DNA from: Heliocidaris tuberculata
Taxonomy: Eukaryota > Echinodermata > Echinoidea > Camarodonta > Echinometridae
Direction: 5' to 3'
Assembly: GCA_025618425.1 (NCBI GenBank)
Contig: CM046850.1
Coordinates: 9,722,749-9,786,748 of the forward strand
DNA length: 64,000 nucleotides
Part shown: one piece after another, positions 38,541-53,500 of the stretch
Numbering within the stretch: position 1 is the stretch's first letter
How the letters are laid out: each line of letters opens with the position of its first letter
Made by a program: the position numbers and the translations under genes
Notes under the pieces: model-generated
Databases searched by the model: none
Told to the model about the DNA's origin: nothing
What the model saw: only the letters and a program-made list of their open reading frames with translations

Positions 38541-41500
38541 TCAGCGCCATACTTTTGTTTTCTGAGATGATTTATTTTGATTTCCTGTAATGTCTCGACC
38601 TCCATCAATGGCTGATCTTGGCCTGTTGGTGGTAGTCTTCTGTCCAGTATTGAGAGGACCTGTCAGTTTCTGTGAACAGATACAAAAAAAATAGTGTTCA
38701 GGACTAATGATGGTACAAGTGTGTTACTCATGTAAGATTACTTGAAATATTTTGGTTCAAATGATGAATGTAGGTTGATCTAGCCCTATTAAATCCTCAT
38801 CTGCCAAAATGATATCTAAAATTAAACTTTTGACACCACTTTAGGCTCAATGTGCCAATTACAGATATCTTGGAATAGCACATGCAATTACTTTTTTTCT
38901 TTCTATGAGGAAGACATCATTTTCACATGATTCCTTAGTTTTACTTAGCATCTTGTTTAAACTTTGACCTATCCAAACATAACAAATACAACCATGCTCA
39001 TTAAAAGATTCACTTTCATTATCAAAAACTCAGTGTAGCTGAATGTGAGTTATTCAATTGCCTATATTGACATTTACAATTTTTAAAAATATTTTTAAGG
39101 CAAGCATTTATCTACCAGTAATTTTTCCTATTGAGATGGGGATATTTAAAGCAGAGGCAGATATATTCCTCAAGATTTTTTAAGGAAGAAGTAAATACCA
39201 GTAAGAGAATATCTAATATTTGAGATAAATCCAATATCCTGGCAGGAGGTATTACATGTACCATTACTTTGTCTTTGTTTACAAGTTTATAATTGATTAA
39301 TTCAATTAAAAGGATCACCATTTGCTGCAATGATGCTAAATTGCAAATGAGCATTGAAAGATATTGAATAGACACATCATAAAAAGTTACAAATTTGAAT
39401 AACTAGAAGAAATTTAGATATTACACTGAAATTTTGATACAAATAATAGTAAGGAAAAAACAATAGGTTGCAAGAAATATAATTGGTTTTAGTTTAGGGA
39501 ACATATAACATAATTCGCAAACAGTGCTGTGTCTTGTACTAAAAGGTTAGCATATGACTATTAATGCACCTAAACTGTAATAAAAGCTGATAGAAAACAT
39601 GGGATTCTTCACTTGGTGCAAGTATTGAGGGTATATATCTAAATAACTAACAGGAGTATTACCTTTACCTTGTCTTTGTTAACAAGGCCTTTGCTTGCAC
39701 CAGAAACCTGTCGACTGGTCCTCATTGTAGCACCCCTACCATCATCTGATCTCCCTGGTTGATGATGCTCCATTGTAACATGTGATATACCACTGTGTAT
39801 CCTTTCTTTCTCAACCACTGATTTACCTGAAGATTGACAGGACAATGAGAATTAAATTTCAATCAATGAAAAAAAAAAAAAAAATAGAAATTTGGATGTC
39901 TGTTAAGCTTTCTTGTAAAAGACATTGCCTGCAAGAAATAATTTGAGAATACCTAAAAATTGTGCAGGTGTGACACGATACCAGGGTCTCTCCATGATCT
40001 TTCACAAATAGTGCAAGAGATTGAGGACATCATAGGACTAAATTTACTCAATTTAGGGAGGCCCAGTTTTTCCATCATAGGACTAAATTTACTCAATTTA
40101 GGGAAGCCCAGTTTTTCCCATCATTTTCATGAAATAATGAAGAAGCAATTGGAGTATAACATGGAATAAATATCCACTAAAATAAATTCAAGTAGTTGAA
40201 AGCAGAATATAAATGTTGACATGAGCTTTCATCAGCATAAAAATTAATTTGTGCTTCTTCAAGAGATTCTTTTTTTTTGAAGTCGAGTCCCACTTACCTG
40301 AAAAAAAACTTTTGTTCGTGTTTTAGCATCAATCATTTTGGGCTTCTAAAAACGCCACTTAAAGGGAAATCCAACCTTAATAGCAAGTTGCTTTGAAAGA
40401 AAGAGGAAAAATCATAGAAGCAGATTGGTAAAAGTTTGAACGAAATCGGACAAGCAATAAGAAAGTTATGAATTTTTGAAAGTTGTAATCACTATGCATA
40501 CGAGAATTTCAAATTGGCCGAATAGGTAATGTCACTGTGATGTAGCTGTGGACAACTCCCCCATTCGTTCTAACACACAAAATGACTAAAATGTCACTTT
40601 TTTTCAAAATGCATTACTCAGTAGGATCTTTTCGTTCATGAGGACCTATGACAATATGCTATCTCCAATATATTTTGAGTACAGCCCCGAGGGTAAAAGC
40701 GCCTCGAAGAAAACCGCAAATTAATATTTTTGTGTACGACAAATGGGAGAGTTGTCCACAAAAATGTCATAATTGACTCACCAAATTGCCAATTTGAGAT
40801 TCGCATAGATGTAGTGATCTCATTTTTCAAACATCCATAACTTTCTTAGTCCTTGTCCGATTTCTTTCAAACTTTCACCATCCTGTTTTTCTTATTTTTC
40901 TGCTTTCACACAAATCATCTTATTACCATGGTTGGATTGCCCTTTAAACCAATGCTTAAATTGTAAAGAAAACCCCCCAAAACATCATGATAGAGTATTT
41001 AGACCAAAATAACTTTAAGAGTGATCACATTCAATACAAAATTCAAAATGACAAAGAATAATTACCTGTATGTGATTTGAAGGAGACTTGAGAAGGATTG
41101 CAAGGATGAGCTGACCCTGGGGATTGTTCTAACAACTGTCAAACAAAGAACATGTTAACGAAAATTAGAGCTACTACAAGTGACATAACATATTAAAACA
41201 ACTTGGACCAATTAGTCATTTCACAGGTGCTCTGCCAAATGATGTTCCAATCAAATGAAGCTTCATATGTTTCGACTATTACTAAAAAATAATGCCCTTG
41301 TGCAAGTCTAAGAATATCAGTTATATCCCTTACATAATAGAGTATCATGGAATGATGAATAAAAGTTGACACTGAAAGAAACTTATTACTTGATATATAA
41401 AAAAATATCTGCAAGGACATATGGCTGCCAACTCTACAAAGTCATCAGGTCAGCTACATCTTTTATTTGTTTTGTTATAATTATGGGACATATCTCAGAC

Positions 41501-44500
41501 TTAGCCCTCTTTTTCTCTCCCATCCTTTATATTGTCTCATTATAACACAGTTTGTTTAGTTTTGTTTACTAATTCTTTGTCTTATAGTAATAGGAATTTA
41601 CTTGTTCTAACAAAAACTCTTGCTATCTCGCTACTATAGGTTTCCACAAGGACATTATTGTAAATGGGAGAATAATTTAATGTAAAATTTGGAGCAGCCT
41701 AAACTTTGTAACTGACCTTGGCAATGTATTTTTGTAGAGCAACCTCTCTCCAATCTCCTTGTGTTGATGATACAGGGCTAACCAAAAACAAAAAAAAACA
41801 AAAAAAAAAAAGAAAAAGAAAAAAAGAAAACATAAATCATGAATGCAGAGTATTAAGTCAAATCAGGGTTTTAGAACCCATAATCACATCTGTAAAAAAA
41901 AAAAAAAAAAAAAAAAAAAATCAGCAAATGCAATCATTTTAAGCAAGCCCACACCATTCTGCAAAGAACAATAATATTTTGTTATAATACAGGATCATTT
42001 ATTCATAATCAATACTCAAATATCTGGAAAACAATACAGGCCTCTTGGCTCCCCCACACACCTCCAGTATAGTAGCAGTTATACTAAATACAAGGACCAT
42101 GGGGGCACAATGCACCCCTCCTGTACATTAGACACAATAAATTTTTGGAAACAAATTTTTTCATGCATTTCTTTTCTTTTTTTTTGTTGTTGTTGTTTTT
42201 TTTGGGGGGGGAGGGGTCCTAAAATTCCTCATGCCTGCATGTACAGTGGTCAGAGAGGGGGGAATTATAGCCCTGAGTTTCAACCCCCCCCAAAAAAAAA
42301 AAAAAAAAAAAAAAATCTCAATCATGGATTACTGAAACAAAAACAAAAAACACACAACAAACAAAAAAGCCATGAAATAATTAGACAACTAATGATATTT
42401 TGCATGTTAGACATTGAATGTCTAACGTACATAATATCATTAATTTAATTGAGTCTTACCTATCCAGCATATCTAGAGGTCCAATTGAGAGGTCACTCAT
42501 GTTGTGACCTTTGACCTGAGTGTTGCCGGGGGTTCTTGAGGTTCCTGGTATATGTAGGAGTAAGCCTTGACCTGGTTGGATGTTGAGATCAGGTGAAGGG
42601 CTCTCTTTGGTTGGAGATGATGTCAGAGTAGAGTTATGTCGACTCATCCAGTCCACTAAACGTACAATATGAATAAACAACAACAACAACAATAATAATG
42701 ATAACGACTGTCCTTTATAAAGTTTCTTTTTGATTTAAGTAACTGATCAAAGCACTTCACTGTATTATTATCTCAGTCATTGGATTCAGTAACGATTCTG
42801 CACTTAAAGCATTGCCTATGGGAACCTGGTGACTCCTGTATTAAACCTATGGGAATCAGAATTCAGAAATCAGTGGGTTAAACTGCACATACTCCACTCC
42901 ACTTGGGAGGATTCTGGCCATTTCACAGGAGCACTTAATCCTGCCACAAAGACATTCACATCCTACAGGGTACCTATTTAACACCTAGATAGAGAAGAGC
43001 AATGTAGATAAAATGCCTTGCTTAAGGACCAGCAACAACATAAGTGTCATGCTAGGGCTTGAAGCCAGGACCTTTGCACCCCCAGTCAAGTGATTCAACC
43101 ACACGACTATGACACCTCTACAATGTCAGAACAGAGTCACCCAGTCTACTGTATAATATACAATATAAATATTAGAAATCTCAGCGACAAAGAACTATGA
43201 TTAGGTCCCTTAAAGAAATCTTTTATATAGTAAATATATATCATCCAATCAAGATCTCTTAAATATTTCATTGTTTACTAATCTGTTATCTGTCCATTTT
43301 AAAATTTGCCAACAGTGTCGGCTGCATGAATTTCTTTAACTGGATTTCCCTGTTTTTCCACTATGTGAATACTTGTTTACCTTAATAGTCCTACAGAGTA
43401 TTTTGTACAACATAGTATTTTCTAGTATCTACACTATGAGATCCCCCGTTATTCCCTATTTTCTTGAGGAACTTTATGAAATGCTATTTACGCTGTGTGG
43501 TCAGTATATCATTAACAATGAGACCACTGTTCATCCAACTCACCAATATCTTGTTCTGTCTTGGTATCTTGATGTTCATCAGTCATCATCTCTAAGAACA
43601 CACCAGTATCTGACTGGTCTACTCCCATCCATCCTGATTCTATCTGAGCTCCTCCAAATCCATTATTTGTCTGGTTGCTTCTACTTGACTGCGTAGGTGT
43701 AGTAAACTTTGCTTCGGACATCCCAAGCCCATTGGTAACTCTGATATGGTGTACTGTATTGGATCTCTGGTCTAGGCCATTGCTATGACTAGTGAGATGT
43801 GACTGTGTGATTGGTTGGCTGCCTGTATTTAATTTGATTTGATTTGATTTGATTTATGCATCATCAGGAATAACAATAGTGAATAACATTTCAGGATAAA
43901 GAGTGTATGAATAAGCAAGCAAGTCCAAGGTATTTCATCCCATACATTACTGACTACATCACAGATTTAGTATTTCTGATAATAGTAATAAGTTGACAAC
44001 TCTAACAAAGCTTGTATTAGATAAGATATCATATACTTTCAATGTAAGCTGGACTGTTCTATGGTGACACGACATTTGCTCCTGCGACGTTTGCTCCTCC
44101 GTCCATATCTCGAAAGGTCAAAGGTTAAGGTCAAGGTCATGATTTGGTTTTTTGTTCAGGACAATGTGAAGATTAGGATTAAGGTTAGGGTTAGGGTTAG
44201 GGTTAGGTTTAGGTTTAGGATAACATGACAAAGTTAGACCGGAGCAATTGTCGCAGGAGCAAATGTTATGGAACCCTGTTCTATGTATCATGCCACATAT
44301 AGTAGCTAACATATATGGGACTCAAAAGGATCAAATACCTTGGACATGCCGAAATGTTTGAAACATAATATTGAAAAGCCAAACATTTCTTTTTAAAGTC
44401 AAAGAATATCAAATGTGTTAAAAGGGGCCAAATAATAGCAGATATGCTAGTTGAGACTGGCCCCTTTTCAGATCACAAACGAAACAAACACAATCAATTA

Positions 44501-47500
44501 ATTGTTATACCATAGATATAAGTAAATCTTTAGATTAGAAGTTTACAAAGTGCTAGAAATCATGGTTGTTGCAAAGGAGCATGATTCCTAACACTACCAA
44601 CAAGGTTTAGAAGAGTGTGGTGTATATATTGGCTGGGAATTTCATGGATATCAATGAAATACACACTTCATAACAAAAAGAGAAAATGAAAAAAAATAAA
44701 AAATAAAAAATAAGAGAACTAAACTGTTTACATGTACAACATAATATAGTCACTAAATAATTGAGATATTTACAAAAAGAATTTCAAGATCTTTTGGTTT
44801 GAATTCCATAACCAAGTCCCCTCACAAGTTACTGAAAATTTTCATTGTGTTAGGAATAAGTTCAATGACACATTCATATGTACCAGTGACAGTTCTGAAG
44901 TCCAAGATTCAGACAACTTCCTCAGACATAAACTGGCAGACTGAGTAAGCTGCCAGTTTTCTGATCGCAATAAGATGCGGTTTTGGCAAACTCCATGTCA
45001 TAAATGCCAGACAACTGGTATGCTAGGTGTCTGCCAGTATAAATCTGAGGAAGGTGTCTGAACCATAGACATCAAAACTGTCACTGAAGGTAAATATTAC
45101 TAAAATACCTTTTGGATATGTCATAGAACTTATTCCTAACAATTAAAATCATAGCTAGTTGAGAGAGATAGTTGCGTCACCGGATGTTGCTCCTGATTTG
45201 TCAGTCATCTCATGGAGCTCCACGATTTAACCTATGACCTCGCTCGTGTGTGAGTGTATGCCCGTGTCACTATGTCTATGTCTTTAAATATGCTATGATT
45301 AAAACCATCCTGATGAACTTTTTTATTGAACAATATACCTTGTGTTGTTATCTGTTGGTGAGCTGTGTGAAGGTGTGAAGTATTGATATCCTGGTAGACA
45401 GTACTCTGAGACATCTCACTGCTGGTAGGTGTAGATGGAGCAGTATCTAAGGGATAGAAGGAAGCTTCATGTGGAGCCTCTTCTTCTAATTCTTGTTTGT
45501 GAAGGTACAGACGTTGGATGGCCTGTCTAGCCTCCTCCTGGGCCCTTTTTAATTGCTCTGAATGTTGACCTAACAAAATCAAAATCCAGAATATGTGGGA
45601 ATGTATATTTTATATCAGGAAGGTCAAAGGTTGTTATTAGTTTCTTTTTAAAAACTTTGATGTTCTTCAAAGTACTATAAACAGGAAACTGGCAATCCAT
45701 TGATGCATGTGTATGCAAATAATGTAGGAAATCTTGCTAGAGTGTTAAATGAGAAGTTGAGGAGTCAAATTCTCTATTAAGTCCTCAGACAATGTTTCAT
45801 ATACTGTATACTCCATATATTTTGCGGGGGTTTTATTTTCGCGAATTTCGCGAATCGTGAGTGGGTCGCAAGTTTAACAACACGCAAAAATATTGCCAAC
45901 ATTAGAAGTCAGTTGAATTTGTTGTCTCCTGGTCAGAAATTCACCACTTCGCTTTGCAAAAGTACATCATCACCGCTGTTTGTAGATTTGAGAATTTTCC
46001 GACCGCAAATTCAACCACTCGCGAAATAGTCTGGTTAGTCCTATTCGTGAAAATTTATGGCCGCGAAATTTATGGCTTATACAGTAATGTACCTTTCTTA
46101 ACCATTACTGTACTGAGCTATTTCAAGCTCCTCTCTGACTTTATATGCATAAATATACATTTTGATTAATAATTAGGTAAAGGAAGGCCTTGGAGATAAA
46201 TTTCAATGCAAGAAGTACTTTCTAAACCTTAAAGAAATTATTACCTAAGAAAAATTTTTGAAAGTGATTTCAATTCTTATGTATTCTGCTGTTTTACAAA
46301 TTTCTTATGCATTTCTTTATTTTTCAACTGTAACTTTTTTAGTGTTTTTTAGGTCTGCGGTTTCAGAATCTTATCTCAACCAATATTCTGTTAGAATAGA
46401 TAATTGCAGCTTAATGAAGAAATTATAGGTGATAAAGGAGGAACATGAGGAAATGCAGATTCCCATTCGTTTTCTACACAAAACTCGGAAATTCTCCGTT
46501 TTTGCGCTGACATGAGGTCACAAAAGGTCACATGACTCGGTAACGGTATGACCGATTTTTGTAAACTTGGTGTCAATAGATGCGCAAGACTTGAAAGAAA
46601 AAAGTCAGATAGTGGTGTGGCATGAAACGCAGTGGTTTAGAATGCGCGCTGAAATTTGTCTAGGGGGAGGGGCCTCGGAGGCCCCCCCCCCCACCCCAGC
46701 ACATGGATAGGAGGTAGGATTTATTCCTTGATATAATTCCGTGAGCAAGGATTATTGGTGCTTCCAGTGCACTTTGGAAACACAGAGATGTTCTTTTACA
46801 TCTGATAAGCACTTCACCAAAAAAAAAATAGAAGAGAGAAAAAAAAAATCTTCTCATCATTATCATTACACTTATCATTAACATTATCAATAAATCTTGG
46901 TTTGCACATATAATTTACCCAAATAACTCTTTATTTGTTCTATATGCATTTCTACTTGTTATACTTCATCCTGTGAAAAATGAAATATTTGATAAAATTA
47001 AAAGGTTTAGCCTCATCTCAAGCACTTTAAATATGATAATCATCTTACCTTCAATACTTGAGTAAAGACCACTTGCATTCTTAACCTTTGACCCTTGATG
47101 GTCATGAACTCTGACCTCCTCTTTAGCATAGACTTGTTGACCAGACACTTGACCACTTCTGTTGATGGGTGTTTGAGGAGAGGATTCTAGTGAGCTGACC
47201 ATCATGACTGCCTCGTTGCATTGAGATTGAAGGAAATGCTGAAGCTTACTAACAATACCAAACCTGGAGGAAAAAAATATCATATTCTTTAATAGCAGGT
47301 CACTTGTAACACTAAAATTATTCACATAAATTACACTATTTATTTAACCCTTTCAAGACAATTGACCACATTTTGTGGTTTGGCTCAATGACTTTTGATT
47401 CAGAGCTCTAAAAATATACTAGATGCATATTTAGAAAGAGCAAAAATTTCTGCACACACTATGTCCATTTTTGTTGCATGACCATATGGTGTTTGATGCC

Positions 47501-50500
47501 AGGAATTTTATAAACAAGAGTAAGCTTTATAACCCTTGAATTGGCAACACAGTGAGAGGTTCAATATCATTGTTTTTTTCCCAAAATTGGCAGTTTTTAA
47601 AACTTTTTGACAAAATTCCTAACCATGTATATTTTTTCAAAGACATTACACCTACTGAATTAGAAGCATGTAGCCCTAAAAGAAAAAATATTGTTGCCAA
47701 TTTGAAGCACAACATGCGATCAATTTTACCCTGAAATATTTCCTGTCCTGAAAGGGTTAAACGCAGGTCCAACAACACCAAACTTATTCACAAAGAAAAT
47801 AAATCTGATGAGACTGGACTGCATGGAACAATCATATATTGTAGTTTTGTTGTTGCTGTTTTTTTTCCTTCTGGGAAGTATTATATATATATATAAGTAG
47901 ACCTATTTGCTAGCTGAAATGTACATGTAATGTTCTCTAGACGACAGACTCTGCAAGAGGATCTAAGACTGCAAAACCCTGCAATGCCAGAGGCTGCATC
48001 ATGACGTGCACAATAGACAATTAAAAAAAATGATGATGATGGCATGTCACCAGTACTCACCGTTGCTGTTGTACTTTCTCAATCTTTGTGCTTAGTTTAA
48101 GTATCTCCTGCTGACATTCTGCCAACCTAGAATAGAGCAAGAACACAAGGACATCATGGTCATTATCATGATCATAGATTTCTTTTATTTACCTTTATCT
48201 GCTTCAAAGTGAAATCCTAGACTGCCATATTCTTATGGAGTGCATGTTTCCCATACACTGTACATGTGACAAAACTAGACTGTGCTCGTCCACTATTTAT
48301 TCTAAGCTGCTTTGACGTGTTAAAGATTTGTAGGTATTTGTCACTTTCAACTATTAAAAGTCATTTTGAAATGTGGTTAGGAAGAATATTAATTCTCACA
48401 GAATAAAACAAAAACTTAAAATGAATGATATCGGCCAAATGATTATTGAAAAAAAGTCTAATGAGCTGATAAATAGGAAAAGAAACATCTGGAAATTTGA
48501 GCTACTTGTCCCTCCATGAGCATAATAAGTGATCGCACAATGTGTAAATATGAGGGGTTTTTTAGCGAGTTCAATTATATTTTGCAAGTCTAAACAACAA
48601 ATCTACTGCATCATAAACAAGTCAGTATTACTTTAAGCCAGATTCTGCCTCATTTTACTGTCAGCAAAACTGTACTTATCACAGTGATTTTTTTTTTTTT
48701 TCTAGACTGAGTCACCATACTCAGGCTAGGTGTACTGTGCTAAGCTGCTAAGTAAACATGACATACTTCATGAATGATTTCACCTTGCATGAGGAAAGCT
48801 ATTGAATTTTCAATGGATCAATATTACTGTCATATTATGCTTTGTCATGTAAGTCATGTCATGTAACGGCATTTAAAGCCAAGGTCACCACTGCCTCTCT
48901 GCAGCAGGTTCATGGTGTATTTTGCAGAATGTCTGTGCATTGGATGGAGGAGGGTGTTTGACATATCCAATAATCACCACGTTTGACCAAGTGCAGCCAC
49001 TGCAAGAGAGTACATGGAGCTGCATGTACATCTTATCGTTGCTGCAAGGTTGACACTGCAATCAGATGCAGGTCTGAAAAAATTGCAGACCCCTGTGTCT
49101 GATGAAGAGACTTTATGCAAAATCAGCTGTGGACCAGCCCTAGAAAGGTGCATGGCCAGTTTTGTGACCATGGCTTTATGTGTTCCTTTATGTGTTCCTT
49201 TATGTGTTCAAATGAGGTGTTGTGTATTGTAATATGATGAGTTCTAACCTGGTCTGATACTGCTGCTGTTTATCAGCCCATCTTTGTTCTCTGAGCATCA
49301 TCTCTCTCTGATGGACATCTTTCTGTACTCTCAGCTCCTCCATATGTCTCTCACTCATCTCAGAGACCTGTTTCCTCTGACCATCCCTCAGCATCTCCTC
49401 CATCTCCTCTGCTTCTCTCTTTATCTTCTCCACCTTCTCAGCCATCTTAGATTCTTCTCTTGCATGTATCTCAGCCTCTTGTTTCTGTAGCTTAGCTTCC
49501 CATCGAGCTTTCTCCACACTCAACTCTAGACTCAGCTTCTCCTTCATATGCAAAGTAAATAAATTTAGCTCTGATCAGCATTTCACTATGCAAAAGACTG
49601 CCATTGGACTGCCTAGTACTAAAAAGAAATTTTAAATCTTCACACAATATAGATATCAGAAATTTACATTTTCCTTTGATTATTAGTTGTATACTACTCT
49701 CCAATGGAAGAGAGAACACATTGAAAGTTGAATGATTACTATTACTATACTATGGGAAAAACACACTTAAAAACAAGGTGTGACCTTTGTCCACCTTCAT
49801 CAAACTCTATCTGTATTGAATAAAACAACGTCTTTGTTCTAGACTTACTTTCTCCCTGAGAGCATTCTCTTTCTCCTTCCTACTGTCATCAGCCTCTCTT
49901 CTTATTTTGTTGAGATCTTTGTTCCGTTCATCTATGGTCCTCCTCTCTTCCTGGAGTAACCTCTGCATTTCATCTAGAGATGCAGTCTGCTCCATCTCCA
50001 CAGATGATACTTTCTGCTCTAGTTCTACCTCTTTCTGCTTCCATACTTCTCTTTCCTATCAAATCATCAAACAAATCAATCATCACAAATATTTAGTGAA
50101 AGTGAAATCTTAAAACATTTCCTACTGGTAATCTCATATGTGATGGGCATGTCTAAGATGAGATAAAATACTGCTAGTATGATTCGTCTCCAATACAGAG
50201 AAATCAGACTATAGTTCTATAGATATGATACTAAAATAGGCCAAGGTACATGTACAATCACTTTTGGTGCAGAATGGAGTTTATTCATCAAACTAAGGGT
50301 TCTTTAAGTTGAAATATACCAAGATGCATGGAAAGACAGACACGCCCAAATCATAAATCTGTGTGTGATGCATAGTGGTACCAACTTCAGTTTAATGCCC
50401 CAAATGAATCTTTAGTAATCACGGTCAAAAGCAAAACCCTAAAATTCATTAAACTTTATATGATCTATAACCTTTTGTGCCATGAATCAAGAATCTAATC

Positions 50501-53500
50501 AATTCAAAATTTTACAACTGAATTTTGAGACAGCACTAAAGTTAGAACAAATCCCTCAGACTTTCACATCAATACAGCACTGTCACCTTTGACCAAAGTA
50601 TCCTCATCTCCCTATTACATGATGTCAACTAGAACCATGTTTGCAGTTCATGCCTCCTATTATTCTTACGATATCATCATTTGAAAAATAATAATAAAAT
50701 AGTATTGATTGACAGACAGACCAAGGATACTTGAAATTGAACCCTCTATCACACTCACAGATGCTAGAGTGGCTTGAACTTGTTTGAGCTGCCGTTCTGC
50801 CTTCAGACAATCCTCCCCCATTGATTCCATCTGTTTATTGGTAAGCTGTGCCATCTTTTGGGCTTCCTCCCACCTCTTTGCACTTTCTGCTTGATGTTGT
50901 TTTAACTGATGGATAAGAGAATAAGGAAAGGTCAAAATACAGGGCATTCGTGTACTTTGAACCAAATCTGTGTTCCAAGATAAAAAGTATACTGACACAA
51001 CCCACAGCATAGTCAAACAATGTTATTTATCTTTTTGTTTTCACTGAATTATAGATTTCATCAAATATAAATAAATAAATTCCTAGATCTTTCCTTGATC
51101 ATTGCACTTTACAAACAACATGAATGAGATTTCATGTCACAGATCTCTGGAGTTTATCAATTTTATTTGAAAATTTTTACTTTTACTCTGTGAAAAATAT
51201 TTCAATTGTTGTGTGATGCTCATCTTGCAGTGACAGACAATATGTGATGAAAATTAATGTAAACTATCTCACTTGATCTCTGAATCTTTATTCACATATA
51301 TACACAGTGTAATGAAAATGAATGCAAAGTGTCTCACTTGATCTCTGAATCTCTATTCACAAATATACACAGTGTAATGAAAATGAATGCAAAGTGTCTC
51401 ACTTAATCTCTGAATCTCTTTTCACATATATACACACAGTGTAATGAAAATGAAATGCAAAGTGTCTCACTTGATCTCTGAATCTCTATTCACATATATA
51501 AGTACACAGTGTAATGAAAATGAATGCAAAGTGTCTCACTTGCCCTGTAATTGTCTGTTCTACTAAACACTCATCTTACTTGATCTCTGAAAGCTTTCTC
51601 TGATTGCTGATAGTGTTCACAATTCTGCCTGCTGTCAACCAATTCTTTGTCTTGTTCCCTAATGATCTAACCATAACAAAACAAAGAATATGTACATTCA
51701 AATGCCACTGTATTTTGTGACTTTGTAACATTATCAATAGTATTTAAAAGTTACCATTAAAAACATATTTAATGCCGTGAAAATCAAACATTTTTGGTAA
51801 TTGATATGGCATAAGAATTGAGCATACTATTCTGAAACCAAGTCAATGCATAACAAAACAAATTAGTAAATGCATAGAACTGATGAAATGCAGGTATACT
51901 CACAATCTTCTGTTTCTCAATCTCTTGCAGTAATGCATCATTAGCTGCCTTCAACTTGTCAACCATGGCAATTTTCTCTTGTTCTCTATGCTTCAAACTA
52001 GCAGAGACTTTAGCCATAGTCTGTAAAATGAACCGAATAAAAATGTGTAGTTATCAAGTAATTCAACCATTTTCTTGTTCTCTCTGCTTCATACCAGCAA
52101 AGTTTTTAGCCATTGCAAAATGAACTGAATACAAATGTGTAGTTAATCAAGTACTTCAATGTTTTTCTTGTTCTCTCTGCTTCAAATTAGCAGTGACTTT
52201 AGCTATTGTATGTAACAAAAGCTGAATACAAATCAAGTAATTCAAAATTCTCTTGTTCACTCTGCTTCTGTAACATAAACCAAATTTGAAGATGAAGTAC
52301 ATGGAAGATGGAATTTATCATCAAATAAAAGTATTATGAATACTTACATTTTATATATCATATACAGGTACACTATTTCTTAAACTCTCTGGAAAGGCCT
52401 AGAGAATATACCACCATGTGATATGCAAGAAGAGAAGATTATTGCAGGTAAACTGATGTAGGGATATTGCACAGTGCAAATAAAAATGAATTTACCACCC
52501 GCAAATATTCTGATGTACGTGACTCATATACTTAGAAGGCATCAAAGGGGAATTTGCATGTACTCCCGCTTACTTTGTATGGGCTAAATTAGAAAATAAT
52601 GATTCTAAATATAAAACAAAAAAATTATATTCTCCAAATAAAACAAAAATAAATGCTTACCTTGTCAAGTTGTGCAATCATATTATCCTTTTTCTTCTCT
52701 GTAGCTTGAGCTACAGCTAAGAGTTGTTGAGTCTCAAGGATCCTACCTTGTAAGGTTGCTATCTGATCCTCACAATGCTGAAAAAAAAAATTCATAATTA
52801 GTATCATTACATACAGTTGAAAAAATTAGTTCAAACTATTTTTTACGATGAAAGATTGTAGGGTGGTGACATCACTATTAATTCCTTTGAAATTGCTCCT
52901 CTCTACTTCTCCTACATGCATGGCTCAAATAGAATGGTTATGTTGATTGAAAATCAAATTTAATTTTGCATTCACAAAGGGTTGATCTTATATCTTTATG
53001 AAAGTTTTTCTTTTAATACATTCTAAGACAAATAAATGATTAACTACTTTTGCAACCACATTGCTAAATGATAATGCACCTTTAATAGATGTTAAAGACT
53101 ATCTATTATAGTACAACACCATGCTGTCACCAGTCTTCAGTTCAGAATTTTCAAAAACACAATTCATGAAACTACAAAGTGTCATACAGCAAATATACTA
53201 CAACAGAAAATGGCCATACTCAACAGCTTTTATGTGGTTATTATTACCAACTTACCCTTCTCCTACACCTCTCTCTTTCTAATCCTTCTCTTAACACCCT
53301 GTTTTCTTTGGAGATGCTGCTTTCAGCCATGCTGGCCCCTGATTTTTGACTTGAGGTCACATGTGATGGTTGATAGGATGCCAGGCCACTATCAAGTCTC
53401 ATTGATGATGGAGAAATACCTTGGAAAAGCTGTGCCCTATGTCATGAGTAAGAGAAGGACAGGGTTGAAATTACAAATGTTCCCATTGTTCTAAAATTAC

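Noticed and set aside
44170..44220. Chromosome end (true telomere)
   Set aside because: The TTAGGG stretch is short, bounded by inverted repeats and lies inside a CNTROB intron.
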